Shown: in pieces, positions 22,798-35,280 of the stretch | Layout: each line of letters begins with the position of its first letter | Position numbering within the stretch: the first letter of the stretch is position 1 | Source of the DNA: Gnetum montanum | Taxonomy: Eukaryota; Streptophyta; Gnetopsida; Gnetales; Gnetaceae | Direction: 5' to 3' | NCBI GenBank assembly: GCA_015680685.1 | Contig: MNCI01008279.1 | Location: 925,193-989,192 of the forward strand | Length of the DNA stretch: 64,000 bases | Notes under the pieces: generated by a model | Seen by the model: only the letters and a program-made list of their open reading frames with translations | What the model was told of the DNA's origin: nothing | The model's database searches: none | Made by a program: the position numbers and the translations under genes

Positions 22798-24785
22798 AAA
22801 ATAAAAATGGGCTAAGGAAAAAGAAGAGAGTAGAGAAAGTTAGTAGAAGACCAGCTATTATCATTCTTAGGTTTTCCTTGCATAAGTTTGTTTCTTAAAA
22901 GGAGCATCCAAACATCATCTTCATTAATGCACTCTACAATCCATTTTTCTACAATAGAAATGCCTTATTTATAATAATTAATGAAGCCAAGTCCTTCATC
23001 TTTCTTGCTAGTAGTACAAATATCCTAAGAAACTCTAGAAAAAGCTTTTGTATGTTACTTAGCAAACCAAAGAAACCAGTGGATAATGTGATCAATTCTC
23101 TCATAAGAAGTTTAGGAAGAAATCTAAAACTTAGAGTAATAAACATGAGTTGATTAAAGTATTTGCTTAATTACTAAAACTTTACTAGCTGTGGTGAGCT
23201 TTATTTTCTATTTATTAAGATTCTTTTCAATTTTATCAATCATATAATTTCACAAAATATTAAAATTAGGCTTAAAAGAAAAGGATATTCCTAAAATATT
23301 GAAAATAGCATCTTTTTTTCAATATTTTTCAAGGATTGAGAGCAACCCACTCATCAATAATGCCATTACAATAAATAAAAAAAATTTCCAATTGATTTAA
23401 AAGCCAGATAGCATGCATTAATCCTTCACTTGAGCTAAAAGAGTATTAATATGTTGTATAGAATTATTAATCATAAAAAAGAATCATATACAAAGTGTAT
23501 GTTAAGTAATTGCATACCTTGATCATCAATTGAATTTCCCTTTTAGATCATAATGTAAATTATTTGAAAGAGAATCTACAACAATAATAAAAATCTAGGA
23601 AGCTAGAGGGCAACCTTAATGAACTGACCATTGAAGAGAAAAGAGGAACTTAATTCAAAATTATTAGCAACTTAAGCATTAGCATCAGTGAGCAAGGTAC
23701 AAATAAGTTGAATAAAATAATTACCAAACCAATATTTATAGAGATGAAAAATAATGAAATTACATTTAATCCTATCATAAGAGTCAACATAATCTAACTT
23801 AATAAAGTAAATATTTTGGTTAGTATTAGAAGCCCATTGCATTCCCTCCCAATTTTTGATAACATTATTCAACATATATCTACCTTTAACAAAACTAATC
23901 TTCCTAGGTTTGATGATATCTTCAATAACCTTTTGAATTTGGCAAGCCATGCATTTAGCTAAAATTTTATAAGTGTTATTCAAAAGAGTAATAGGCTTTC
24001 AATTACCAATATGTTGAAGATCGTCATTATTAGAAAGAAGAAAAATCACACCTTTATTAATATTTTTATGAAGAAAAACCTTTTTAATGGCTTCTTAGAA
24101 AACATGAAAGAGATCATCTTCAAGGATGTCCTAATGCTTCTTAAAAAGTTTAATAGGAAAACCATTAAAACCTAGAGCATTACCATCTACTAAACTGAAG
24201 GACATTTCTTTGATTTCTTCCACTATAATTTTTTTCTTCTAGAATACTTTGATGCACTTCTATTATAAGATGAGAAATATACATACTAGAGGCCTAGAAG
24301 GATTTCTTACTGAAACCTTTAGAAGAAAAAATAAAAGAAAAATAATTCACTAAAAAATTGTTAATACTCTCAAAATACTGAAGATGAAATCATCTATATA
24401 AAGTGATTCTAGTTTGGATACTTGACCCTTTCCTTTTAGAAATTTTAAGAACTCCTTGTAAGATTTGTCTTTAATTTTTAGCAAACCCATGTCACTTTTA
24501 ATGAGAGTACTTTTAGCTTCAAAAGTATTCTAATATTATTTAACATAAAGAAATTTAGCCAAGATTGTTTAACTTTCAAAATCAAATGGATTCTGGTATA
24601 AAATAATTTGCACTTGCTTTACAAATTATACAAGATCTTGAAGTCAAAGTTTACACAACAAATTACTTTCCAAACCATCTAGCATAATTTCTAACTCTAT
24701 AAGTAGTTTGTTACCACCAGCCAATCTAATCAATATTACTAGTAGGCTTTTTTATTTCTAAATTTTATAAAGACTTCAAAATATT
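22798..24785 (-). pseudogene. Main LINE ORF2: reverse transcriptase and C-terminal region
   Basis: Minus strand, heavily broken. RT motifs are readable: NNTYKILAKCMA, FVKGRYMLNNVI, WEGMQWAS and FIKLDYVDSYDRI (catalytic block A, usual form KLDFxKAYDRV) within 23672-23983. Upstream near 24150-24200 is GFNGFPIKLFKKH, the GPDGFP block. Downstream near 22900-23100 in another frame are KKDEGLGFINYYK and ISIVEKWIVECINED, the C-terminal segment found in plant LINE polyproteins. E3 inserted at 24785/33289 and separates it from the endonuclease half. The ORF1-only LINE lies at its downstream end. Confidence 0.75.
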
Positions 24786-25694
24786 TGATGAGTGGTGAGG
24801 TACCCCTATGCTCAACCATACGAATACAAGCATTTCATGCATGATCTGGTCAAATTCCAAGGACTAAGTGCCTATGCACCTTTGTGGAACAAGGATGGGT
24901 TTGTTAATCATTGTCTTCCCAAGATTATGTGTATGTCATGATTGTATGGTTAAGCAAGCTTGAGGCATATGATTTTTATAGCTTTTATGTTTTTATGTCT
25001 TGCTGCTAATAAGGGAGGAGAAAGATAGATAACTAAGTGACTAATTTAACTTAGCTACTGATTAACTAGGCTTTAAACTAATCCTAACACCAGTATTCAT
25101 TCTCACTTGCTGTACATGTCTGAACCAGCACAGCACTACTAGGATTAACAAACACTAATTGTTACTGGATTACCAAGTGTTACATGCATGCTCGAAGTGA
25201 TCGTACTATGTGTTCTAATAACAGAAATGTAAAGTGCATAAAATAAAGTAAATGTAGAAGAAAATAAAATAAAGGAAATGAGTAAGAAAAAAAATCTCAA
25301 GTGCTACAAGGATGAATCCAAGAGCTTATCTTTATTGCTATACATAAGATGTGCTCAGGTACATAATGCTCGGATAAAGATCCGTCCACACTTAGACCTC
25401 ATGCTGCTGGCACTTGGAAAATACTATAACTACAAAATTTTTGCTATTGGACTCCTAAAAGAATTCTAAAAGACTTCCCTTAAAATAATTCCTTCTAAGA
25501 CTTCCTCTCAAGACTTCCTCCCAAGACTTCCTCTCTAAATTGTGCATCTAGGCACTGTATTTATAGGCTTGGGAGTAACTACTTTAATAATTAAAAAAAC
25601 TTCCACTCTAATTTTAGAGAAACTACCACTCTAATTTTATGGAAACTACCACTCTAATAATTAGAATAAATCACTAGAGTAACCACTCTCATCA
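24786..25694 (-). repeat. E3 3' LTR
   Basis: 909 bp, TGATGAG..CTCATCA by terminal sequence. TATA box (minus) at 25558-25565. A run of AAGACTTCC-type repeats lies at about 25468-25535. U3 has repeats of TTAGAGTGGTAGTTTC instead of GATATC palindromes. Confidence 0.88.
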
Positions 25695-27680
25695 TACCCC
25701 CACAACTAAATAAAATCTTGTCCTCGAGTTCCTTACAAAATATTGGGAAGGTATGGGATTATTGACTAATTGACAACTGATGATGGAATGGGATGACAGA
25801 CTCAACATGCCCAATGAATGGATCAATAAGTATATTACAACATTAGTGTTCATAACCATTGTGGTGAACACTCATACGTAAATGATAAGCAAGCCTTTAT
25901 TTGGCAGCTTGTACAGAAAGAGAGAGAGAGAAAATGAAGCGTGTTGCCACCAATGCTAAGATTGTGCCTTCCATTGTTTATCCATAGCAACACTACCGAA
26001 CTTTCTCCTTTCATAAATGTTCTAGTTTTGGTCCATCCTAAGTGCTTCCTCCAAGCCCAATCCATTATTTGTATGATCACCATCTACACACATAACATAG
26101 TCACAAATGAGCAAGGATAGATAAACCACAATGCAGTTGATACCTTGCCTCGATATGAAGCGTATTAGCTAAGTTGTGGTTATGGTAGAAACTAGTTCAG
26201 AGATTTATCACTGGAAACTACCCTAGGTGTAGGGGTTAGCTAGTTAGTAAAATGAAAAAAATTAAAAAATTTGTGCCAAGGCCCCCATGACTAAGAGTGA
26301 ACTTCCAATAGCTATAAGATGGAAAAATATGAGGAACAAGAAAGATGGGAAAAAATATCAACAACAACTCCAATAAAATGGATGTCATGGATAGGGATGA
26401 AATAAGAAATGATTGATTGCAAAAAATGTTTAAGGAAAAGAAGTTAACAATTGCACCAAAAAGAAATGCCAGTGGGTCCTCCCCAAACTAGGCTCATATC
26501 TTTTATGCCCTGACAAACCCACAAACCAAAGATTCCATAAGCTCTAGGAATGTCAATTGGAAGCAAGAGTTAAAAAATTACCCACAAGATTTCACTAATG
26601 AAAAGCAATGCATCAACCTAGAACGAACTAATGATAAAACTGGAAATGAGGTGGAAAATGGGAAGAAAGATGGAGAGGAGATAATGGAATGGAATCCCAA
26701 GAACAAGGTTATGTAAAGCCCCTTGTGTATTTTATGGTTAATGTAACTAAGTAGAAATCATCCCAAACCCAGACTCAAAAAAACCACATCTAGTGACCTT
26801 GCATCAACACACTTGACCAATCCATCCACTTGAAACAATAAGAATGCTTCCATAAAGACTCACCACCATTCCAAGAAGAGTGAGATGGAGAAGTAGGAAG
26901 TGAGAAAGGGCCTTAGTTAGAGGGAACCTTCAGGCATGGGTAACATGTCTTTCTAGTTTCATAACCAGTGTTTGTAGCCCATACTTCTTTATTATGTCTA
27001 AGGGGTGTGCTTTGAATTCTCACTCTCTTTTTTTCTTTCTTTTTTGCATGAGAACCACACCATGCAAAGACTTGTTTTTATTCACTTAGCTTCCTGATTT
27101 TTAAACACTGTTAGAATGGAAAAAATCTTAAGAAAAAGCATCCAAGAACTCGAGAGAATGGTCAGCAAAAATGCATCGAATTCCCTGAAGTCACACCCTT
27201 TTCATCCTTTGAGTCTTTTCTTGGTTTGAAAAATACCTAGCCAACAATCCATTAAAAGTTTACTTAGAAAAAGAGGAACTATATAGTTCCAAGCCAAAGG
27301 AGACCATAGAGTTGTATGGATGAGTGGATGGCATGGACTCATTTCCTATTTTACCAAAAGAGCCATACCTTAATATCAGTATCATAATTCAAAGGTAAAA
27401 ATTAGACATTAGCAATCAATATGATATAATTCAGTCCGCCATCATGAGCACTTATTAGATGACAAATAAATGTAAATCAAGCAAACAAAGAAATAGTAAA
27501 AACATGAATGATGGTGTAAAACAAAAATAAGAAAAGTTGAAAGAATGTGGAAAACAAAAATTCAAAAAGAACTAAGGGCCTAGAATGGTTAGCATAGGTG
27601 GCCATCTCCTCCATGACTAAGTTGGAAGGAGGAGATCTAAAATAGTGAGCAAGATTTTCCATCAGAGGTAGCATGTGTAC
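25695..27680 (-). other. E3 3' noncoding region
   Basis: Collinear with 39.8-41.2 kb of E4 and 48.6-50.5 kb of E5: GGAGGACCCACTGGCATT-like, ACACC.TGCAAAGAC, and an AG microsatellite near 25919-25933. The minus-strand frame at 27477-27674 (YFRSPPSNLVMEEMATYA) is conserved in position in E5 and is probably the end of the pol frame or a fixed 3' leader. No other gene. Confidence 0.65.
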
Positions 27681-27689
27681 TAGCTATCT

Positions 27690-27990
27690 TAAGCTCATGA
27701 AAAGGTTTGGTTTTTTGCACGTTGACCAATAGTTTCTTGTCTGGGCTCTTAGGTTTGTATATTGTCATGGGGCCTGAAGGAAAAGTTGCATAAATAATAT
27801 AAGGTCCTTCCCACTATGTTTTAAATTTATTACATTGTGGCACATGTGTGGGATTCTAGTAGATAACCTTATCTTCCAATTCATATTTAACTTTCCTAAT
27901 CCTTAGGTCATGATGTTGTTTATTGCATTCCTTGTGCAACTCGTTAGATGACAGGGTAGCTAGTTAGTTTTCATCTAGCAAGTTAAGGGT
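27690..27990 (-). pseudogene. E3 integrase C-terminal fragment
   Basis: Minus strand, one frame with stops: NELHKECNKQHHDLRIRK, VKYELEDKV, WEGPYIIYA, SGPMTIYKPKSPDKKLLVN. This matches the tail of Ty3/gypsy integrase, including the GPY/F-type W.GPY block. The zinc-binding and DD35E core parts are missing. The corresponding stretch in E4 is at about 41260-41470. Confidence 0.65.
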
Positions 27991-28005
27991 TACTAATTGT
28001 TGTTT

Positions 28006-28900
28006 CTATGCTAGATCAAGGTCAAGGTTGAGGAAAACTTTTGAAAAGTTCTTAATAAATCTCCTATAGTAGGTAGTATGTTCAAGGAATAACCAAATAT
28101 CTTTGAAAATTTCTAGTTGATGGGTAATTTCTTGGATAACTTTGATTTTCATGGGGTCTACCTCTATCCCTATGTGTGAGATTTTGTGCCCTAGTACTAT
28201 GCCCTCTTGCACCATCAAATGACTTTTCTACTAGTTGAGCCTCAAATTGGTTTCTACACATTTTTTTAACACTTGCTCAAATCGGTCCAAGGCTTGCTCA
28301 AAGTTTGCTCCATAGGTGGAGAAATCGTCCATAAAGACTTCTACACCATTTTCTTTCTATTGTTGGAAGATGCTTAGAACTAATTTTTGAAATGTTGCAG
28401 GGGCATTGTAGAAGCCAAAAAACACTTGTTTGTATTCAAATATTCCCCAAGGACTAGTGAATGTAGTCCTAGCTTGTTCTTCTAGGGCTATTTGTATTTG
28501 ATTATATCCACTATATCCATCTAGAAAACTATAGTAGCGATTCCCTACAATGGTGTTTGATCTTCAAATGTTGCCATATTCAGTAGCTTGAAATCTATGC
28601 ACACCCTCCATTTACCTCCCTTTTTAGACACAATAACTAACAGGCTAACCCATTCACTATTAGTAATGGAGTATATGAACCCAGCCTTGAGAAGTTATTT
28701 GATTTCTTCCTTGACTACTTGTTTCAGCTTTCAGTTCAAATGCCTCTACAATTGTCTTCGAGGATTCATGGAGGGGTTAATGTAAATCCTATATTGGCAT
28801 ATCCTAGGATCTATTCTGGTTAATTTAGGATATGACCAAGTGAAGGCTTTTGACCATCTATTAATTACCTTTAGCAGTTCTTCTTTCTATTGAGGAGCAA
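28006..28900 (-). pseudogene. E3 reverse transcriptase fragment
   Basis: RNA-dependent DNA polymerase of a Ty3/gypsy element. Minus-strand motifs in order: FGFYNAPATFQ near 28370-28420, VFMDDFSTYG with the catalytic MDD at 28324-28332, then the 28218-28006 frame containing EGIVLGHKIS, GIEVDPMKIKVI and YYRRFIKNFSK, all classic RT palm/thumb features. The catalytic aspartates are intact although stops occur. RNase H, which should follow, is deleted. In frame with the protease upstream. Confidence 0.82.
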
Positions 28901-29339
28901 GCTTAGCATTGATAATGACTGGTTTTCTATTTTTAAGGAACGTGTATTTCATACTAGTGGGAAATGGTTTTAGCTTGAGGGGCTCTTGCTTAAATTTCTT
29001 AAGGATTTACAATTTCCCCAATTGACATTTTCAAGGTTAAGACTTGGAAGTTGGTAGTGGACTTGCTCTAATGCATCTATGCTATCAATGTAAGCGCAAG
29101 TAAAACCCTCAGTTGGTTCCATGCATATAAGTGAACTGCTTTCTTGATCAGCTATCAGCCACTAGGTGCCTTCATATTATGTGGCTATTGCATATAGGCA
29201 TCTTTGTATGTTGATCACTTGTGCACACTGATTGCATGGAGGCAATGTTAAACTTCGCATAAACCATAATCTCTACATGCAATTATACCATGTGTCACTA
29301 TATGTGATGCATAGAGCTTTCTTCTTCTTAATCTTTCCA

Positions 29340-29700
29340 AATGTATTTTCCTTGAATATTTCTAAGCAAAGATCATAGATTCCTAGGTGTGCATCGATGG
29401 TACTTAGCCATGCTCTTCCCATTATGATTGGAAAGTCCCCCTACCATTGTTTACTTGAATCACTAGGAAGTCAACTGGGTATAACCACCCACAAACAATG
29501 GTAATAATGTCTTTTACCAATCCCAATGGAATAGTGATGGACTGGTCAACCAACTCTAGATGGATGTTGCTCTTTTTCAATGAAGATAGGTTCCAAGCCT
29601 TGTACATTTCTTGAGAAATCAAGTTGACACCAGAACCTAAATTCAAAAGAGCCTTGCATGATACATTTTTAGTGATTTGTAAGTATATCAGAGGACTTAT
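29340..29700 (-). pseudogene. E3 aspartic protease fragment
   Basis: Retropepsin-like region between gag and RT. The active-site motif reads LNLGSG at about 29630-29646; the family form in E5 is LDLGS, so the catalytic Asp is Asn here (codon 29641-29643). Downstream IPLGLVKDI, CGWLYPVDFLVIQV and, after a break, the GRAWL block near 29400 match the PR fold of Athila-type polyproteins. In frame with the gag tail and RT. Confidence 0.72.
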
Positions 29701-29856
29701 AGGATCAAATAATTTCCTGGGAAGGTGGTTAACTTTGATCTAATCAGTGACAACATATGTTAGCATGACCATATGCATTAAGTGTGGTGATTGGGTTGAA
29801 GGGGGCTCCGATGCTTTGATGGATACTAAGACATCTAAGGAATTAGCTGCTTGTGA

Positions 29857-32255
29857 TTACAAGGGCTTGGTTGGACTATTAGTTCTAAAGAAAGGTCTTT
29901 TCTTCATGTGGTTGTTGGAACCAATAGGAGGTTGAGAGTTAATAGCCTTCATGGTGTTACGTTGCTGTGGCTTGGTAGGGATCTCACCTTGCATCATGGG
30001 AGTAGGTGGTAATGGAGCTATTGGTGGAAGAGATGTAGTTGAATAAGAAGGATGATATTCTTGTGGATTATCACCTCTAGAAGAGGGAGTTCCATAATAC
30101 TCATGGGCTTGGTAGTGAGGTTGAGGAGTGACATGACTAGTAGAGTCATGTGGGAAGATTGGTTGCTGCACGTAATATCCATATGAGTCAGGTTGCCGGT
30201 AAGGATAATGTTGCCTTGGTGGTGGCATTCCCCATGATTGTGGGTGCTACCACTATTGATATTACTTAATTAGTTATGGTGGAGTTCCTCTAGGATAATA
30301 TGTTAAGGGTTGGTGGAACTTCCTTGGGTTACCTTGAGGATAAGATATCTTTTTGGGTGTTTGCCTTTTGTTCAATCATGGGTTGAGTGCATACACCCTA
30401 GACTCCTGTAGATGTGAGATTATAGGGAAAAATTCCTTAAGATGGTCATATTAACCTATCTTGCATCCATTATCATTTTCTATTTCTGAATCCACAACCT
30501 CTTCAATGGTGGCAACTTTGCCCTTACCCTTGCTACGTGCATGTTCAGCTTCTCTTTTTCTTCTTTTTTTGCGATCACTACCTTGCTCTCTAGACTCCTC
30601 TACTATTTTAAGAACAATTTAAAATCTATTTTCTAGGGAATCCCATATTTGTTCTACCTTTGCTAAAACTTCTAATGTCATCTTTTAGATAGGCAAAGTT
30701 TTTCTATTCACCATCTCTTCGAGTGATGACTCTTCTTCATCCTCACAAAATCTTACTCCCCTCTTCCAGATGGAAGGATCTTGGTTATACTCTTCTACAC
30801 TTTCTCTCTTCTATAGCTCACCTTCTTTCTTAACAACTTGCTCCAATAGTCATTGAATTTGATGGGACCTAAGCTTGGATATTCTCCCTTGGGCATAAGT
30901 CCCAAGGGTTCTTCTCATTTCATGCCTAAGCCCATCCACGAGATGACACAGTTGATCCCTTTGTGAATAACCATGGCTAGGACAACGATGTAACAATGCA
31001 TAATATTGGCCCATGGTAGTATCCAAGGGTTCATGCCCTCCTAGTTTCCAGCCTTGGGTTTTCCTTCGCAAGTTAGACACTCCACCTACGAATGGATTCT
31101 GGTTCTAAAGACCGGTACTAGCTTTCCACTTCTTTAACTAGTGTCCATGGAAACAACTTAAGTTATTTCCATTTTTTTCTCTATTTTGTAAGGCACATGC
31201 ATCATGGAATGCTTGTAAGTGATTTTGAGAATCAGCATTGTATCCCCCTTCAAATCATGGGATATTGTTCATATCTAATCTCTTGATCCTACTATCTTTT
31301 TAGTGCCTTGTTGGAATTCTAATAGCCTTAGTTATATCCAACATACTTGGAGTAGTGAGTAGGGATTCATTGTGATCATCTCATCCATGGTGTCTATGAT
31401 GCCTATGTTGTTTCCTACTCTCCCTTCTTCAATGTCGTGACTCTCTAGACTACCCTCATCCCCTTTCCTGGTTTTTTCGTCTATGACTTCCACTTTGCCT
31501 ACCTTTATCACCATGATCTTTTTCTTTATGATTGCATCTAGATATTGAAGGAGAGGGTGAAGGAGATGATGAAGGTGAAGAATAAGGAGAACCATCACCA
31601 TGTGGATGATTGCTACCTTCTCTTTTACGGTCTTGGCCTCGATTGTGATTGCAATCAGAATGTCTACCTTTATCATGAGTTTGTGTCTTTTTCTTGGATC
31701 CTTTGTGCCTATGGGTATTAGGACCTAGGTTATGAATAATGGAATGAATTTCTTGATACAAAACCCATTAGCCAAAGTCAAGGGAAGGAACATCATTATG
31801 TGGATGATTACGTAAGGTAGGTTCACCACCCTCATTTTCTCTTAAGACATGTGGGCATCCTAGGACCATTTACCCTTCAAAGACTTATGATGTGTCTCTT
31901 GTTGCAAGTTCCTTTGATGTTGTACCTTTGTGGAATGGTATTCTCTTGAGTCATGGTCTTGCACAATGTATTTTGCGTGTAAGTGTAGCATGCTAATTCA
32001 TGTGAGAGCATGAAGAAGCATGCTTGGGACTGAATGATTGGGAGGTAACACTATGTTACCATCTAAATCTCACCAACGTAGTTGTTCATCTTGGTGGAGG
32101 ATAAATGTAAATTTTGTTATATACTCATTAGGATGAGTATATACCACTTGAACTTGTTGAGGGACTGGCAGATCAATGTCATGTATATTACGCCACCGAT
32201 TGTTTCTTGTTTCAAACATAGGCGGTGAGGTGCTTTCGTATGAAGAAGGAGACAT
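29857..32255 (-). pseudogene. E3 gag (frameshifted)
   Basis: ATG 32255 opens MSPSSYESTSPP, then a block shared with E4, E5 and E6 (YTHPNEY, FILHQDEQLRW). Then Ser/His-rich low complexity (31761-31332) and the gag domain, of which SNLRRKTQGWK, YYALLHRCPSHGYSQRDQL and YAQGRISKLRSHQIQ are clear at 31080-30850. The Pro/Tyr-rich tail is 30228-29857, ending HMKKRPFFRT. At least two frameshifts lie between 32070 and 31080; from 31080 on the frame matches PR and RT. Confidence 0.75.
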
Positions 32256-32372
32256 ATTTGTCTATTTAGTTTGCAATGTACTCTTGTTTATTATTTCCTC
32301 AATCAACCCTAAGGGTTCATTCCAACGATGTGAATGATTTCCTATGTTCTAGTTAGTACACAAACAACTAAG

Positions 32373-32390
32373 TCCCTAGCAACGACACCA
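32373..32390 (-). other. E3 primer binding site
   Basis: Minus strand TGGTGTCGTTGCTAGGGA, one base from the 5' LTR; four transitions from the tRNA-Asp complement seen in E6. Confidence 0.85.
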
Positions 32391-32391
32391 A

Positions 32392-33283
32392 TGATGAGTG
32401 GTGAGGTACCCCTACGCTCAACCATACTAATATGAGTGTTTCACGCATGATTCGGTTGAATGTCAAGGACTAAGTGCCTATGTGCTTTTTTGGAACATGG
32501 ATGGGTTGGTTGATCATTTTCTTCCCAAGCTTATGTGTATGTCATGATTGTATGGTTAAGTAAGCTTGAGGCATATGATTTTTATAGCTTGTATGTTTTT
32601 ATGTCCTGCTTCTAATAAGGGAGGAGAGAGAGAGATAACTAAGTGACTAATTTAACTTAACTACTGATTAACTAGGCTTTAAACTAATCCTAACACTAGT
32701 ATCCATTCTCACTTGCCATACACGTCCTGAACCAGCACAACACTACTGGGATTACCAAACACTAATCGTTATTGGGTTACCAAGTGTCACACGCATGCTC
32801 AAAGTGATCGTACTATGTGTGCTAATAACAAAAATGTAAAGTCCATAAAATAAAATAAAATAAATGTAGAAGAAAATAAAATAAAGAAAATGAGTAAGAA
32901 AACAAATCTCAATTGCTGCAAGGATGAATCCAAGAGCTTGTCTTTATTTCCGTACACAAGGTGTGCTCAGGTACACAATGCTCAAATAAATATCCATCCA
33001 CACTTAGACCTCCTACTGCGAGCACTTGGAAAATACTCTAACTACAAAAGTTTCACTACTTGACTCCTAAAAGACTTTTAAAAGACTTCCCTTGAAAGAC
33101 TTCCTCCCAAGACTTTCTCCCAAGACTTCCTTCCAAGACTTCCTCTGTAAATTGTGTGGCTGGGCACTATATTTATAGGCTTGGGAGCAACTACTCTAAT
33201 AACTAGAAAAACTAGCACTCTAATTTTAGAGAAACTGCCACTCTAATAATTAGAATAAACCACTAGAGTAATAGCTCTCATCA
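32392..33283 (-). repeat. E3 5' LTR
   Basis: 892 bp, partner of 24786-25694. TATA box (minus) at 33170-33177. Tandem AAGACTTCC-type repeats at about 33080-33150 downstream of the TATA, and TTAGAGTG-type repeats upstream of it. Confidence 0.88.
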
Positions 33284-33288
33284 ATATT

Positions 33289-34075
33289 CTTCTCATTAGG
33301 TCCTATGAACATATTAGCATTCATACAAAAAGGCTCATGCTAATAGGAAAATGATTTGACAAAGTAGCATCTATATGCCCTTCTACTTTCCTTTTAGGCT
33401 TCTAAAAGGAAACATTATAGATGTAAAATGTATTAACTCAATCATAAATTCTATCATTTCCTTGTTGATAATTACACCAAGTATAACGCTTTTCATTGCA
33501 ATAAGATGAGAATAAAAAGCCAACATCAAAAATAAAATAATTTTCTTTGAAATTATACCAATATTCTTTTTGTTGAGAAGACATATTAGAAGGAAGATCA
33601 CAAAGATTATCTAAATAACTTTTGACCATATTAAAATCACCTCCAATAATCCAAAGAATATTAAATAGAGATAGAAAATATTTTTAAACTTCTCATTGAT
33701 CTTTAATTATTAAGAGCATAAATATTATAGAGACTAAATTCATCCTTTTTACTATGATAAATAATCCAAATAACTTTTTTAAGATTGTCAAAACCAAAAT
33801 TCAAAACTTTTCCAATCTAATTTTTATTAACAAGAATAGGAATACCTTCTTTATTAACTTTATTAACTTCATGACCAACAAAAAAGAAAACAATGATGTA
33901 ATCTTTTAAAATGCATTTACCAACAAAACTAATATCATGATCTCAAATATTAATTCTTATAGAAAAGGAAAATTTGGAGATAAATGTTGGTTTAAAAGAT
34001 GCTCCTTAGTAATCTTTGCTTGGGATCTATGAAAAAGACCTTAAACATTCCATAATAAAACTAAACATTGTGATG
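33289..34075 (-). pseudogene. Main LINE ORF2: start and endonuclease domain
   Basis: AP-type endonuclease of a plant L1 LINE, minus strand, stops present. Near 34050 LVLLWNV-stop-GL is the usual ORF2 opening (..SWNVRGL). SLYNIYALN lies near 33710, IIGGDFNMVKSYLD near 33640 (GDFN block), then WCNYQQGNDRIYDRID and finally DATLSNHFPISMSL near 33350, where the catalytic SDH block has become SNH. E3 begins 5 bp downstream, separating it from the RT half at 24785. Confidence 0.78.
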
Positions 34076-34089
34076 TGGAAAAGGAACTT

Positions 34090-35280
34090 CCCTTTTCTCA
34101 TTTTTCAAGCTTAGTATTTATCTCATAATCTATGTTATAATAAATAAAAAATAATTACCTAATAAAAAATTGAAATTATAATAAAAGTAGAAAGAGAATG
34201 AGATACCATTGGGAATTTTAAATTGAAAGTAGTAGTTGCAAGCTTTTTCTTTCTATGTTACACTAAGTGAAATTCATTTGTATTAGTATTTCAATTACTA
34301 GTCCTTGTTGAAAATTTCTTTTCCTCTAAAAAGAAATTCTCTTTAGATATTAAGATTTTACTAGCACCATTAGAATTAAAAGGATTAGTAAAAGATTCAT
34401 AACTTATTGAAGAATATTTTATTTTTGTCTATCGAAAATTACCATTATTATTCTTTTTTGAAAATTATTATTTCTTTTTCTTAAAAACCACGTTTTATTG
34501 AGAATAGAACATATTTTGATAGCATGGCCTTCATCATGACAATAGCTACAACATCCTTGTAAATTATAACATGTAATTTTTTTGGAAAAAATAATGATTA
34601 CCAACCTTGAGTTTTAATTCTATTTTATTTTTCATAAATCAATCTCTACAAAATAATGTATGTGCTACACAACATCTAGTAATGTTTTTAACTTTATCTT
34701 GATGATTGTGCTAATTTTGTCAATAATTTTACTTTTAACACTTTGAAGAATAAGAGTAAGATTTTCCATCTCAATTCAGTAATGAATTTTAGAATAATTA
34801 GAAGAATATGAATTAAAATTCACTTTTCATTCCCAAGCAATAAAGGTATTACATGTTTCATAAAAACTTTAAGATCTAATTTCTCAACCATTTTAGTATT
34901 TGCCAATTCAACAAATAAAAAGATTTAAAAAAATAGTGAGCATGAAAAACATTAATTCTATAGCATTCAAGAATAACATGAATCACTAGTGTATAACCCT
35001 TATTTGGGCAAACAAATCTAATATTCTGCAGAAATACATATCATGAATTGATATCATTTGGTAGGGATTTATATAAATCATCAAGTCAAGCAAAATTGAA
35101 AGCTTTAGAATTCTTTATAATCTCTATAGTTTGAGATACATTAGCATTTTCTATCTTCAAGTCATTTTTGTTTTAAAAAAATTTTCTTCAAAAGCTCTAC
35201 CATAAACTCTCAAGCTTGACCTTGATGTCTCAAGTATGACTTGAATTAGCAACCTTTTAAGTAGCAAGACAATGAGTTAC
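34090..35280 (-). pseudogene. Main LINE ORF1 remnant with CCHC zinc knuckle
   Basis: Minus strand, upstream of the ORF2 start as expected for ORF1. A perfect CX2CX4HX4C motif, CSYCHDEGHAIKIC, is at 34509-34550. The remainder is AT-rich and fragmented with no confident DUF4283 block. The 5' side is cut by E4 at 35281; continuation beyond 46494 is possible but not shown. Confidence 0.6.

Larger units (their letters stand above)
24786..33283 (-). mobile_element. E3: Athila-like LTR retrotransposon with gag-PR-RT and partial integrase
   Basis: 8.5 kb, flanked by ATATT (24781-24785 and 33284-33288), inserted within LINE ORF2. LTRs are 909 and 892 bp. Gag, protease and RT follow in order; from about 31080 to 28006 they share one frame. 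RNase H and the integrase core are missing: the RT frame runs almost directly into an integrase C-terminal segment, so an internal deletion is inferred. The third ORF seen in E4 is absent. Not autonomous. Confidence 0.92.
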
